64,000 bases of DNA from CADCTB01 sp036269435. Its GTDB lineage: Bacteria; Actinomycetota; Acidimicrobiia; Acidimicrobiales; AC-14. This document shows positions 51,957 through 60,059 of the stretch, piece by piece (position 1 is the first letter of the stretch; every line of letters begins with the position of its first letter). Both the position numbers and the translations under genes were made by a program. The DNA is taken from positions 18,991 through 82,990 of the forward strand of contig DATASA010000110.1 of NCBI GenBank assembly GCA_036269435.1, given 5' to 3'. The notes under the pieces are model-generated. The model was given only the letters and a program-made list of their open reading frames with translations. It searched no databases and was not told the DNA's origin.

Positions 51957-52778
51957 CTACCCCGACCGGCTGAGCTGGGACAGGGCGACGGCGGCGGCGG
52001 TGGCGACGTTCAGGGAGTCCACGCCGGCGGCCATGGGGATCCGGATTCGGCGGTCGGCGGAGGCCAGCGCGGCATCGGTCAAGCCCGGGCCCTCGGCACC
52101 GACCACGAGGGCCTGCCGGGGCCGGCGGGCCACGCTGCGGACGTCCTCGGAGCCGCCGGCCGACGAGGGGGTCAGGGCCAGCACCTCGAACCCGGCGGCG
52201 CGCAGCCAGGCCAGGGCAGCGGGCGCGCTGGCCACCCGGGCGAAGGGCAGGCGCAGGCTGTGGCCCATCGACACCCGGATGGCCCGGCGGTAGAGCGGGT
52301 CGGCCGAGGCCCGGTCGAGCACCAGGCCGGCGGCCCCGAAGGCGGCGGCGTTCCGGAAGAGGCCGCCGAGGTTCTCGTTGTCGTTGACCCCCTCCGCGAC
52401 CACCAGCAGGTCGGCGCCGTCGGCCACCTCGTCCAGCCCGATCGGCGGGCGACGAGCGGCGGCGGCCAGCGCGCCCCGGTGGAAGGCGAAGCCCGTGACG
52501 GCCGTCATCGCCGTCTGGCCGATCAGGTAGACGGGCGCGTCGACGCCGTCCAGGTCGGCTTCCAGGTCGGCCAGGCCCTTGGCCGTGACCAGCAGGGACC
52601 GGACGGGGTACGGCGAGGCCAGCAGCTGGCGGATGACCAGGACGCCTTCGGCCACGAGAAACCCGTCCCCCTCGCCGTCCGATTCCCGTCGACGGCGCAG
52701 CTCAGGGTCGTTCAGGCCGTAGAAGTCGCCGAGGCGGACGTCCGAAGGGTCGTCCACCTCGATGACGGCGACGGCCAC
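51957..52778 (-). CDS. SpoU-family rRNA/tRNA 2'-O-methyltransferase
   Basis: 273 aa from GTG 52778. N-terminal substrate-binding domain, then SPOUT motifs: NDNENLGGLFRNAAAFGA, VVGAEGPGL and IPMAAGVDSLNVATAAAVAL, which form the trefoil knot. Methylates a ribose in rRNA or tRNA; which site cannot be told. Divergent from marR with 56 bp between the starts. Confidence 0.93.
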   Translation of the reverse strand: MAVAVIEVDDPSDVRLGDFYGLNDPELRRRRESDGEGDGFLVAEGVLVIRQLLASPYPVRSLLVTAKGLADLEADLDGVDAPVYLIGQTAMTAVTGFAFHRGALAAAARRPPIGLDEVADGADLLVVAEGVNDNENLGGLFRNAAAFGAAGLVLDRASADPLYRRAIRVSMGHSLRLPFARVASAPAALAWLRAAGFEVLALTPSSAGGSEDVRSVARRPRQALVVGAEGPGLTDAALASADRRIRIPMAAGVDSLNVATAAAVALSQLSRSG

Positions 52779-52799
52779 CCCGCATTCTGGGCCGGCCCC

Positions 52800-52828
52800 G
52801 GTTGAGACTTCAACCGTCCCGGTATCAT
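52800..52828 (+). promoter_or_regulatory. marR promoter with inverted repeat
   Basis: GGTTGA-GACT-TCAACC (52,800-52,815) has perfect six-bp arms. TTGAGA within the left arm could be a -35 box. TATCAT at 52,823-52,828 with six bases to ATG 52835 predicts a leaderless mRNA. The -35/-10 spacing (15 bp) is short; GGTTGA gives 17 bp. Confidence 0.6.
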
Positions 52829-52834
52829 TGGACG

Positions 52835-53323
52835 ATGGCCGAGACCCGATGGCTGGACGACGAGGAGCAACGGACGTGGCGGGCGTTCCTGTCCGCCATC
52901 CGCCTGCTGACGTCCGAACTCGACCGCGAGCTGCAGCGCGACGCCGACATGCCCCACACGTACTACGAGATCCTGGTCGCCCTGTCCGAGGCGCCGGGCC
53001 GCACCTTGCGCATGAGCGAGTTGGCGGAGATGTCGCAGTCGTCGCGCAGCCGCCTGTCGCACGCGGTGGCCCGCCTGGAGGACGCGGGCTGGGTGGAGCG
53101 CCGGGCGTGCCCGACCGACAAGCGGGGGGCGCTGGCCGTGCTGACCCCGACCGGGTACGCCGCCCTGGAAGCGGCGGCCCCCGGCCACGTCGAGGCCGTC
53201 CGCCGCCACCTGTTCGACGTGTTGACGCCGGAGCAGGCTGCCGAGCTCGGCCGGATCAGCGCGGCCGTGCGGGACGGCCTCCTCGACGGTGCCAACGGGT
53301 GGCCCGCGTCAACGTGTGATTGA
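52835..53323 (+). CDS. MarR-family regulator
   Basis: 162 aa. Winged HTH: TLRMSELAEMSQSSRSRLSH with wing RACPTDKRGALAVLT. Dimerisation helices at both ends. Regulates probably itself and perhaps spoU through the inverted repeat at 52,800. The last codons run through the first of two repeats that control the next gene. Confidence 0.93.
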   Translation: MAETRWLDDEEQRTWRAFLSAIRLLTSELDRELQRDADMPHTYYEILVALSEAPGRTLRMSELAEMSQSSRSRLSHAVARLEDAGWVERRACPTDKRGALAVLTPTGYAALEAAAPGHVEAVRRHLFDVLTPEQAAELGRISAAVRDGLLDGANGWPASTCD

Positions 53324-53354
53324 CGGTGTTGGCGCGTCAATGTATGGTTGACGC
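53307..53354 (+). promoter_or_regulatory. Paired inverted repeats over a leaderless promoter
   Basis: Two 17-bp sites, GTCAACGTGTGATTGAC (53,308-53,324) and GTCAATGTATGGTTGAC (53,336-53,352), match at 14 of 17 positions including the centre, 28 bp apart. TTGACG (53,320-53,325) is a good -35 and TATGGT (53,343-53,348) a -10 with 17-bp spacing. Transcription should start about at ATG 53355. Confidence 0.82.
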
Positions 53355-54122
53355 ATGGACGCCTTACCTTCGGTCGACCAGCTCGTGTACGCAGTCGAGT
53401 CGGCCAACGACACCGACCTGGAACGGGTCCGGGCCGCAGTCTCCGTGGCCGAAGCGCTGGGGTCGCGCGGCGACGCTCTCGTGACCCACTTCGTGCAGTC
53501 GGCCCGCGCCGCGGGGTGCTCCTGGTCGGAGATCGGCGGCGAGATGGGCGTGTCGAAGCAGGCGGCCCAGCAGGCGTTCGTGGCGCAACCCGGTCGGCGA
53601 CGGCGGTTCCCGCGGGCGCCGGGCCGGCCCGCCGGGGCGCCGCGGGTCCGTCCCTTCGAGCGGTTCGCAGGGGGGGCCCGGGCCGTGGTCACCCTGGCCC
53701 GCCAGGAGGCGCGTGACCTCGGCCACCCCCGCATCGGCACCGAGCACCTGCTGCTCGGCCTGCTGTCGCACGGCGAAGGCGTCGGCGCCGTCGCCCTGGA
53801 CCGGCTGGGGATCGATGCCGACGGCGTTCGCCGGCGCATCGAGGAGATCGTCGGGACGGGACCCGGCTCGGTCGCCCGGCTGACGTTGTCGCCCCGGGCC
53901 AAGGAGGTCTTCGCCGAGGCCGTCCGGGAGGCGCACGAGATGGACCGGCACCGGGTGGGCACCGGGCACATCCTCCTGGGCATCGTCGACGAGGGCGCGG
54001 GCCTGGCGGCGCGGATCCTCGTCGACCTGGGCGCCGAGCTGCCGCGCGTCCGGGAGACGGTCCTGGAGCTGCTGCGGGCGTCGCCCGGCTCGAGCGGCCC
54101 GGAGCGGCCCGCCTCCGACTGA
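53355..54122 (+). CDS. HTH-Clp_N protein
   Basis: 255 aa. Residues ~1-80 carry a helix-turn-helix (GCSWSEIGGEMGVSKQAAQQAF) as in an actinobacterial family of small regulators. After an Arg/Pro linker, two Clp_N repeats follow: LGHPRIGTEHLLLGLLSHGE and MDRHRVGTGHILLGIVDEGA, the domains that in ClpA/ClpC bind adaptors and substrates. No AAA domain, so it is not a chaperone itself. It may link DNA binding to Clp-proteolysis signals. The paired repeats abutting its ATG are the obvious autoregulation site. Confidence 0.9.
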   Translation: MDALPSVDQLVYAVESANDTDLERVRAAVSVAEALGSRGDALVTHFVQSARAAGCSWSEIGGEMGVSKQAAQQAFVAQPGRRRRFPRAPGRPAGAPRVRPFERFAGGARAVVTLARQEARDLGHPRIGTEHLLLGLLSHGEGVGAVALDRLGIDADGVRRRIEEIVGTGPGSVARLTLSPRAKEVFAEAVREAHEMDRHRVGTGHILLGIVDEGAGLAARILVDLGAELPRVRETVLELLRASPGSSGPERPASD

Positions 54123-54128
54123 TCCGCA

Positions 54129-54143
54129 TCCGGACTGTCCGGA
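54129..54143 (+). terminator. Hairpin after the HTH-Clp_N gene
   Basis: TCCGGA-CTG-TCCGGA starting seven bases after the stop. Six-bp arms, no T-run. Confidence 0.5.
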
Positions 54144-54189
54144 AGGCGGGACCGGCGGCCTGGAAGACTGACCGGGTGAGCGGCCGCCG

Positions 54190-57100
54190 ATGACGCTCAA
54201 CTTCCCGATCAAGGTCCGGGAGCTGGGCGAGGACGAGCGGCTGCGCCAGGTCGACGTCGCAGGGGCGACTCCCGCGCCCGTCCCGGAACTGGCCGTCTGG
54301 CTGCACCGGCACCGGCGGGTCCTCGTGCCCGCGGTCTTCGTCGTCTTCGTCCTCGGCTTCTCCGGCGCCTGGACGGGCGGCGCCCTGGTGCTGGACGGAC
54401 CGGGCATCTCGCTCTACGTCCGCATGGTCCTGAACCACATCTCCACCGACCACCGGATCCCGTACTGGATGCCGGACCTGTGGGCCGGCGCGCCCATGTG
54501 GGCCGTGACCCCGGCGTTGCCGATCTTCCTGCTCGTGCCGCTGGCCAGCGCCGTCGGCCCCGACGTGGCCGTGAAGATCGGCGTCCTGGGCCTCCAGGTG
54601 GTGGGGGCGTGCGGTGCGTTCGTCCTGGCCCGGGCCCTGTGGCGGAACGTGCCCGCCGCCCTGGTCGCCGGGGTCCTGTTCGGGCTGCAACCGCTGCTGA
54701 TCTCCCTGGGTGTGCTGGCCGGGTCGCAACCGACCATCGGCGTCATCGCCGCAGCCCCGTGGCTGGCGTGGAGCGTGCGCCGCGGCCTGCGGGGCGACGG
54801 GGGGCGTTACGTCGCCCTGGCCGGGCTGCTCGCCGGCTTCGCCGTCCTGATGCAACCCGAGTACGCCTTCGCCCTCGTCCTGCTCGGCGGCTGCCAGCTG
54901 GCGGTGGAGGTCGGCCGGGTCGGGACCGGGCGCAACCCGGCCACGTCCGGCCAGCTGTTCGGCCGGGCCGCGGCCGTCGTGGGCATCGCCGTCGGGTCGA
55001 CCGCCTACTGGCTCCTCCCGTTGATGGCGCTGGGCAAGTCGTTCATCCTCTCCCCGCCGGCCCTGGTGCAGGGCGAGCTGTTCAACGGCAGCGCCGCGCA
55101 CGTCGGCAAGGAGCTGGGCGTGTACTTCGGGCGGGCCCAGGGCCTGACCGGCGCCGTCGGTCTGGACCGGGCCGGGCTGCTGCCGCTGTTCTTCCACCTG
55201 GGCTGGGTGTGCCTGGCCCTCACCCTGGCGACGGTCGCCGTGCTGCCCCGCAAGGACCGTGACGGCACCCTGACCGCCATCCTGCTGTCGTCCGCCGTCG
55301 GCATCTGGCTCTCCACCGGCGCCATCCCCGCCGCCTCCAGCGGGCCGGCGGCCCGGGGCCAGTGGGTGGCGTTCGTCATCGCCGGTGTCGCCGTCGGCGT
55401 CCTGCTGGGCACCCTCCTGCGGCCGCTGCACCTCGGACGAACCATGACGCTGGTGCTCGTGGTCGGGGCCGCGTTCCTGGTGCTGGTCCCCTATCTGACC
55501 CCGTTCGTGACGTTGCAGAAGCTGATCCCGGTGTTCGGCAGCGTGCGGTTCCCCCGGTTCTACGCGGTCGCCCCGTTGGGCCTGGCCCTCGGCGCCGCAT
55601 ATCCCGTCGTCCTGGCCCAGGAGTGGGCCGAGAACCACCGGGCCCGGTCCTCGCCGGCCACGCTCGGGCCGGCGTTCGCCAGCGCCGTCGCCCTCGCCAT
55701 CGTGGCCATCTTCCTGGTCGACATCTGGCCCTACCGGACCTACTACCGCATTCGCCCGCCGGCCACCGCCGCCGCCTATGGCCAGCTGGCCTCGGCGCTG
55801 TCGTCGGCCCCCGGCCAGTTCCGCCTGGCGCCGACGAAGATCGAGCCCACGTCGGCGGCCAGCGTGCTCGACACCGGTCACGACCTGACGACGGGCTGGC
55901 CCCACTTCGTGGCCAGCAAGCAGGTCTGGCGGCTGACGGCCGAGCCGTTCCTGATGCCCGACGCCTATCGCGAGCGGGCCTACGCCCTCTCGTCCACCGC
56001 GTTCCAGGTCACCGAGCACACCACCGACCCCGGCACCGCCGCGGAGAAGGTGCCGTCGATCGACCTGACCGCCGACCCGCTGGCCCTGCCCATGGTCCGG
56101 GCCTACGCCCACACCGTCACCATGGCCACCGGCGACCTGACGCCCGAGCTCGCCGTCGGCCTGGCCCAGCGCAACGTGGGGGTGGTCACCGGGTCGCCCG
56201 ACGCGTCGGCCGCCCTGAAGGCCACCACCGTGGTGGACGTGCGGTCGCCGGATCCGTGCGCCGACGACTCCATCGCCTCGCTGGACCCGGCCCTCGCCAG
56301 CCAGCTCGGCGTCGCCTGCGGCCTGCACACCTGGCTCGGCACCTTGTTCGCCGGCGTCGACCTGGTGAACATCTCGCCCGGCGTCGGCGCCGTGTTCCGC
56401 TCCACCGCCGACCGGTTGCAGGGCGTCTCGGTGTACCTCGACCGGCTACCGGACCGGGCGGAGCTCGCCCTCTACCAGGTGGCGGCCGACGGTCGGTCCC
56501 TCGGCACCGAGCTGGCCCGCACCAAGGCCGTCGGGGTCGACGAGTTCGGGCTGACCGCGTTCACCTTCGACGCCATCACCGGCTCGGCCGGCAAGCAGTA
56601 CGCGTTCGTCGTGACCTGCCCGGACTGCGCGCCCGACAAGGTGCCGCGCCTCGTCGTCGGCCACTCGGTCGACCAGCCGGGCGACTTCCTCCAGAACGGC
56701 ACCGTGCGCCGGGACCGGTCGGCCGGCTTCGCCCCGATCTACGACCCGGTGGCGGCCAATCCCCCGTCGACCACCACCCTGACGCCAACCCGGCCCGGCC
56801 CCGGCAACTGGCGGATCGGCGTCAACGGGACGGATCCGTCACTGGTCGTGGTGGCCGAGGCCTGGTTCCCCGGATGGGAGGCGGAGGTCGACGGGCACAA
56901 GACCCCGGTCCTCGAGGCCGACGGCGCCTTCCTGGGCGTCCCCGTCGGCGCCGGCCATCACGTGGTCACCTTGACCTATCACCGCCCGGCCGCGGCGCTG
57001 GCCGGCCGAGCGATCACGTTCGCCACCCTGCTCACGCTGGCGGTGCTGGCCGTTCGCCGTCGGAAGCCGGCAGTTCGCCGTCCGGCTCCGGCCGCCGGCG

Positions 57101-57669
57101 GTCCGGACCCGGGCCGGGGCCGGGGCGCTCAGCGTCGGTCGCCTCGGTCGCGTCGGTCGCCTCTGTCGTCTCGGTCGCCGGTGACCGTCCGGCGGTCACC
57201 CGTTCCTCGCCCACCCTCCATCGGTCGCCGCGACCGGCTGCCGAGCCGGCCTGCGCCGCCGGAGGAACGGCCGGGGGCGGCTTCCTCCCGCCGGGACGAA
57301 CGGCCGTCGCTCCCGTCCGCCCCGGCGGAGAAGCGGCCGAGGACCGCTCTCCCGCCGCCGGTTGCCCCGGAGCGGGCGGCCGGGTCGAGGCTGCGCCGTC
57401 GACGCGGCCCGGCCCCGGCGCCGGGTCCGATCCCGGCTTCCCGTCCGGCGCCGGCGCGGCGCGGCCGCCGCGGGCCGGCGGCGCGCCCCAGTCCTTCGGC
57501 GCCCGCGACCACACCACCCGCGGAGGAACAGCCGGACTGGGACGAGGTGGTCCGGCCGCGACCTGCGCCCGAGCCTCCTGGGGCGTCCCCCGGGCGCTGG
57601 ACCCGGCCGGGGGCCGACGAGCCCGGGCCCGACGCGCTGGGGCCGCGGTGGCCTCCCGAGCCCCACTGA
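54190..57669 (+). CDS. Giant polytopic membrane protein, paralogue of 10,907-14,143
   Basis: 1,159 aa. Same plan as the paralogue: helix, GPGISLYVRMVLNHIS loop with YWMPDLWAGAPMW, about 12 helices, then an outer domain containing QRNVGVVTGSPD, WFPGWEAEVDGHKTPV and GAFLGVPVGAGHHVVTL, and a final helix ITFATLLTLAVLAV ending near residue 957. The remaining ~200 residues are a Pro/Arg/Ser tail (RRSPRSRRSPLSSRSP) written antisense to the Ig-like protein gene for 638 bp. Probably GT-C-type or scaffold for sugar transfer; unlike the paralogue it has no polyprenyl-sugar synthase beside it. Confidence 0.82.
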   Translation: MTLNFPIKVRELGEDERLRQVDVAGATPAPVPELAVWLHRHRRVLVPAVFVVFVLGFSGAWTGGALVLDGPGISLYVRMVLNHISTDHRIPYWMPDLWAGAPMWAVTPALPIFLLVPLASAVGPDVAVKIGVLGLQVVGACGAFVLARALWRNVPAALVAGVLFGLQPLLISLGVLAGSQPTIGVIAAAPWLAWSVRRGLRGDGGRYVALAGLLAGFAVLMQPEYAFALVLLGGCQLAVEVGRVGTGRNPATSGQLFGRAAAVVGIAVGSTAYWLLPLMALGKSFILSPPALVQGELFNGSAAHVGKELGVYFGRAQGLTGAVGLDRAGLLPLFFHLGWVCLALTLATVAVLPRKDRDGTLTAILLSSAVGIWLSTGAIPAASSGPAARGQWVAFVIAGVAVGVLLGTLLRPLHLGRTMTLVLVVGAAFLVLVPYLTPFVTLQKLIPVFGSVRFPRFYAVAPLGLALGAAYPVVLAQEWAENHRARSSPATLGPAFASAVALAIVAIFLVDIWPYRTYYRIRPPATAAAYGQLASALSSAPGQFRLAPTKIEPTSAASVLDTGHDLTTGWPHFVASKQVWRLTAEPFLMPDAYRERAYALSSTAFQVTEHTTDPGTAAEKVPSIDLTADPLALPMVRAYAHTVTMATGDLTPELAVGLAQRNVGVVTGSPDASAALKATTVVDVRSPDPCADDSIASLDPALASQLGVACGLHTWLGTLFAGVDLVNISPGVGAVFRSTADRLQGVSVYLDRLPDRAELALYQVAADGRSLGTELARTKAVGVDEFGLTAFTFDAITGSAGKQYAFVVTCPDCAPDKVPRLVVGHSVDQPGDFLQNGTVRRDRSAGFAPIYDPVAANPPSTTTLTPTRPGPGNWRIGVNGTDPSLVVVAEAWFPGWEAEVDGHKTPVLEADGAFLGVPVGAGHHVVTLTYHRPAAALAGRAITFATLLTLAVLAVRRRKPAVRRPAPAAGGPDPGRGRGAQRRSPRSRRSPLSSRSPVTVRRSPVPRPPSIGRRDRLPSRPAPPEERPGAASSRRDERPSLPSAPAEKRPRTALPPPVAPERAAGSRLRRRRGPAPAPGPIPASRPAPARRGRRGPAARPSPSAPATTPPAEEQPDWDEVVRPRPAPEPPGASPGRWTRPGADEPGPDALGPRWPPEPH

Positions 57670-58189
57670 GCCGTAGGGCGAGGACCAAACCGCCCAGCGC
57701 GGCCGCGCCGAAGGCGGCGCCGACCCACAGCGGTCCGCGACTCGAGCCCGGTACGGCGGAGCGGACCGACGTGAGCGGCACCGGCGCGACCGGCGGCGCC
57801 GACGAACGCCCGACCGACACGTCGACCGACGCGATGCCGCGTACCGTCGCGGAGGCGGCGGTGCCGCAGGCCACGACGGACAGGGTCGATCGCCCGGCCG
57901 GGACGTTGGAGACGTCGACCCGCAAGGTGAAGTCGACGACCGGCTGAGGCGGGTCGACGATCTGAAAGTCCTTCAGGGACTCGCCGACGAACAGCTCGAC
58001 CCGGCCAAAACCGGCAGTGGGCGTGGTGGCACGACCCTGCACCGTCACCACCCCCGTCGCCGGCGAGCCCGAGGCCGGCGCGGCGATCACGACGGTCCCG
58101 ACGTCGGCTTCCCTGGTCGGGCAGGTGTTGGGGATCGCCCGCGCCGGCCCGACGCCGACTGACGCCAGGGCGGCCACCGCCGCGGCCAC
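57032..58189 (-). CDS. Exported Ig-like domain protein with membrane anchor and disordered tail
   Basis: 385 aa from GTG 58189. N-terminal hydrophobic signal (AAAVAALASVGVGPARA), an Ig-like/beta domain (VVIAAPASGSPATGVVTVQG, GFGRVELFVGESLKDF), one membrane helix (LWVGAAFGAAALGGLVLAL) at ~155-175, and a ~200-residue Pro/Ala/Gly/Glu-rich tail ending TETTEATDATEATDAE and beyond. The tail would be cytoplasmic. It is wholly overlapped, antisense, by the tail of the giant protein. The signal n-region lacks Lys/Arg, so a non-standard upstream start is possible. Confidence 0.65.
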   Translation of the reverse strand: MAAAVAALASVGVGPARAIPNTCPTREADVGTVVIAAPASGSPATGVVTVQGRATTPTAGFGRVELFVGESLKDFQIVDPPQPVVDFTLRVDVSNVPAGRSTLSVVACGTAASATVRGIASVDVSVGRSSAPPVAPVPLTSVRSAVPGSSRGPLWVGAAFGAAALGGLVLALRLSGAREATAAPARRARARRPPAGSSARGTPQEARAQVAAGPPRPSPAVPPRVVWSRAPKDWGAPPARGGRAAPAPDGKPGSDPAPGPGRVDGAASTRPPAPGQPAAGERSSAASPPGRTGATAVRPGGRKPPPAVPPAAQAGSAAGRGDRWRVGEERVTAGRSPATETTEATDATEATDAERPGPGPGPDRRRPEPDGELPASDGERPAPPA

Positions 58190-58227
58190 GAGCGCGCCAC
58201 CGCGACGCCGTGCGGCCAGCGGACGGC

Positions 58228-58587
58228 CTACGGGGTTGCGGGAGGAGGCGGCTCGGCCGCTGCCGGCGGGGAGGCCGCTGCTTCAGGCGACGCAGGCCCG
58301 GGTGCGGCCGCCGTCCCTGGCGCGGCCGACGTCTCGGACACCGCCGGTGGGGCCGGGGTCGGTGCGGCCGGGGCCGGAGCGGTCACATGCTCGCCGTTCC
58401 CGTCGACGGTCACATGCTCGCCGTTCCCGTCGACGAAATCCTTGGCCGCGGCGGCGCCCTTGTCGATCTGGTGGCCGAACTTGCCGCCGGTCTTGGCGTC
58501 GACGACATGCGCCACCTTGTCGATGGCCTGGGTGACCTGCTCGGCGTGCTCCTCGGCCAGCTTCTTCGCCCTGTCGAAAATGCCCAT
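58228..58587 (-). CDS. Antitoxin-family protein (Rv0910/MT0933-like) with extended tail
   Basis: 119 aa. MGIFDRAKKLAEEHAEQV and KVAHVVDAKTGGKFGHQIDK match the small actinobacterial family annotated as antitoxin (PF14013), normally 55-70 aa. The tail is a VDGNGEHVT nonapeptide written twice by an exact 27-bp DNA duplication, then Pro/Ala-rich sequence. No toxin gene is adjacent, so a toxin-antitoxin role is not supported. A five-codon minicistron stops on its ATG. Follows sufB by 38 bp. Confidence 0.83.
   Translation of the reverse strand: MGIFDRAKKLAEEHAEQVTQAIDKVAHVVDAKTGGKFGHQIDKGAAAAKDFVDGNGEHVTVDGNGEHVTAPAPAAPTPAPPAVSETSAAPGTAAAPGPASPEAAASPPAAAEPPPPATP
58381..58434. repeat. Exact 27-bp tandem duplication in the antitoxin-family gene
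   Basis: Copies 58,381-58,407 and 58,408-58,434 are identical and in frame, each coding for VDGNGEHVT on the minus strand. Identity suggests a recent event. Confidence 0.95.
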
Positions 58588-58615
58588 CAGTCGAACAGGC
58601 CCATCAGTCGGACAG
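58582..58615 (-). repeat. 17-bp duplication creating a start-overlapping minicistron
   Basis: Copies at 58,582-58,598 and 58,599-58,615 differ at one base. The duplication copied the start codon. The upstream ATG (58,604) reads M-G-L-F-D and stops with TGA that overlaps the real ATG (58,587), giving TGATGG. Ribosomes starting upstream could re-initiate at the true start. Confidence 0.85.
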
Positions 58616-58625
58616 GCCCGCGCCG

Positions 58626-60026
58626 CTAGCCAACGCTGCCTTCCATGTTCAGCTCGATCAGCCGCGACCACTCCACCGCGTACTCCATCGGCAGCGTGCG
58701 GGTGACCGGCTCGATGAAGCCGTTGACGATCATGCTCATGGCCTGCTGCTCGGAAAGGCCCCGGCTCATCAGGTAGAAGAGCTGGTCCTCGCCCACCTTG
58801 GAGACGGTGGCCTCGTGGCCGATGCGGGCGTCCCGCTCGTTGATCTCCATGTACGGGTAGGTGTCGGAGCGGCTGTCCTCGTCGAGGATGAGGGCGTCGC
58901 AGCGGACGTGGCTCTTCGCCCCGGTGGCGCCGGGCTCGACCCGGACCTTGCCCCGGTACGACGTGCGGCCGCCGTCCTTGCAGATCGACTTGGAGATGAT
59001 CGTCGACGTGGTCTCGGGGGCGGCGTGGACCATCTGGGCGCCCGCGTCCTGGTGCATGCCGGCGCCGGCGTAGGCCACCGAGAGGACCTCGCCCTGAGCC
59101 TTGGGGCCCATGAGGTACACCGACGGGTACTTCATGGTGAGCCGGCTGCCGATGTTGCCGTCGATCCACTCGACCCGCGCCTCGGTCTCGGCCCGGGCCC
59201 GCTTGGTGACCAGGTTGTAGACGTTGGTCGACCAGTTCTGGATGGTCGTGTAGGTGATGTGGGCGCTGGGCTTGGCGATCAGCTCGACCACCGCGGAGTG
59301 CAGGGAGTCGGTGCTGTACACAGGCGCCGAGCAGCCCTCGATGTAGTGCACGGTGGAGCCCTCGTCGGCGATGATCAGCGTGCGCTCGAACTGGCCCATG
59401 TTCTCGGCGTTGATCCGGAAGTAGGCCTGCAGCGGCATGTCGACGGTGACGCCCGGCGGCACGTAGATGAACGACCCGCCCGACCACACGGCCGAGTTCA
59501 GGGCCGAGAACTTGTTGTCGCCCGGGGGGATGACAGTGCCGAAGTACTCCTTGAGGATCTCGGGGTGCTCCCGCAGGGCGGTGTCCATGTCCATGAACAG
59601 GACGCCCATGGCCTCGAGGTCCTCACGGTTGCGGTGGTACACGACCTCGGACTCGTACTGCGCGGTGACGCCGGCCAGGTACTTGCGCTCGGCCTCGGGG
59701 ATGCCCAGCTTCTCGTAGGTCTGCTTGACCGACTCGGGCAGCTCGTCCCAGGCGTCGACCTGCTTGTCGGTCGGCTTGATGTAATAGAAGATGTCCTGAA
59801 AGTCCAGGTCGGGCATGTTGACCGCGAACCAGGGCGCCATGGGCTTGCGCATGAACGTGCGCAGGGACCGCAGCCGGAACTGGCGCATCCACTCGGGCTC
59901 GCCCTTCATCCACGACATCTCGTTGACGATGTCCTCGTTCAGGCCCTTCTTGGGCTTGAAGACGTAGTCCTCGACGTCGTGCCACCCGAGCTTGTACCTG
60001 CCCAGATCGAGTTCGGTCGTCGCCAT
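58626..60026 (-). CDS. sufB: Fe-S cluster scaffold protein SufB
   Basis: 466 aa. ATG 60026 with GGGGAAG upstream. The C-terminal part SHVRCDALILDEDSRSDTYP, INERDARIGHEATVSKVGED and MSIVNGF-like SMIVNGFIEPV contains the conserved Cys, His and Glu of the scaffold site. SufB pairs with SufC and SufD to build [Fe-S] clusters. Neither sufC, sufD, sufS nor sufU lies within the window in either direction, which is unusual; the next gene is the antitoxin-family protein. Confidence 0.97.
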   Translation of the reverse strand: MATTELDLGRYKLGWHDVEDYVFKPKKGLNEDIVNEMSWMKGEPEWMRQFRLRSLRTFMRKPMAPWFAVNMPDLDFQDIFYYIKPTDKQVDAWDELPESVKQTYEKLGIPEAERKYLAGVTAQYESEVVYHRNREDLEAMGVLFMDMDTALREHPEILKEYFGTVIPPGDNKFSALNSAVWSGGSFIYVPPGVTVDMPLQAYFRINAENMGQFERTLIIADEGSTVHYIEGCSAPVYSTDSLHSAVVELIAKPSAHITYTTIQNWSTNVYNLVTKRARAETEARVEWIDGNIGSRLTMKYPSVYLMGPKAQGEVLSVAYAGAGMHQDAGAQMVHAAPETTSTIISKSICKDGGRTSYRGKVRVEPGATGAKSHVRCDALILDEDSRSDTYPYMEINERDARIGHEATVSKVGEDQLFYLMSRGLSEQQAMSMIVNGFIEPVTRTLPMEYAVEWSRLIELNMEGSVG

Positions 60027-60059
60027 CAGCACCACCACTTCCCCGGAGGCTTCCGAGAG

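Noticed and set aside
53355..54122. ClpC/ClpA chaperone gene
   Set aside because: Only Clp_N repeats and an HTH are present; no Walker motifs.
58228..58587. Toxin-antitoxin module
   Set aside because: The gene belongs to an antitoxin-named family, but no toxin candidate is adjacent, and sufB and the Ig-like gene flank it.
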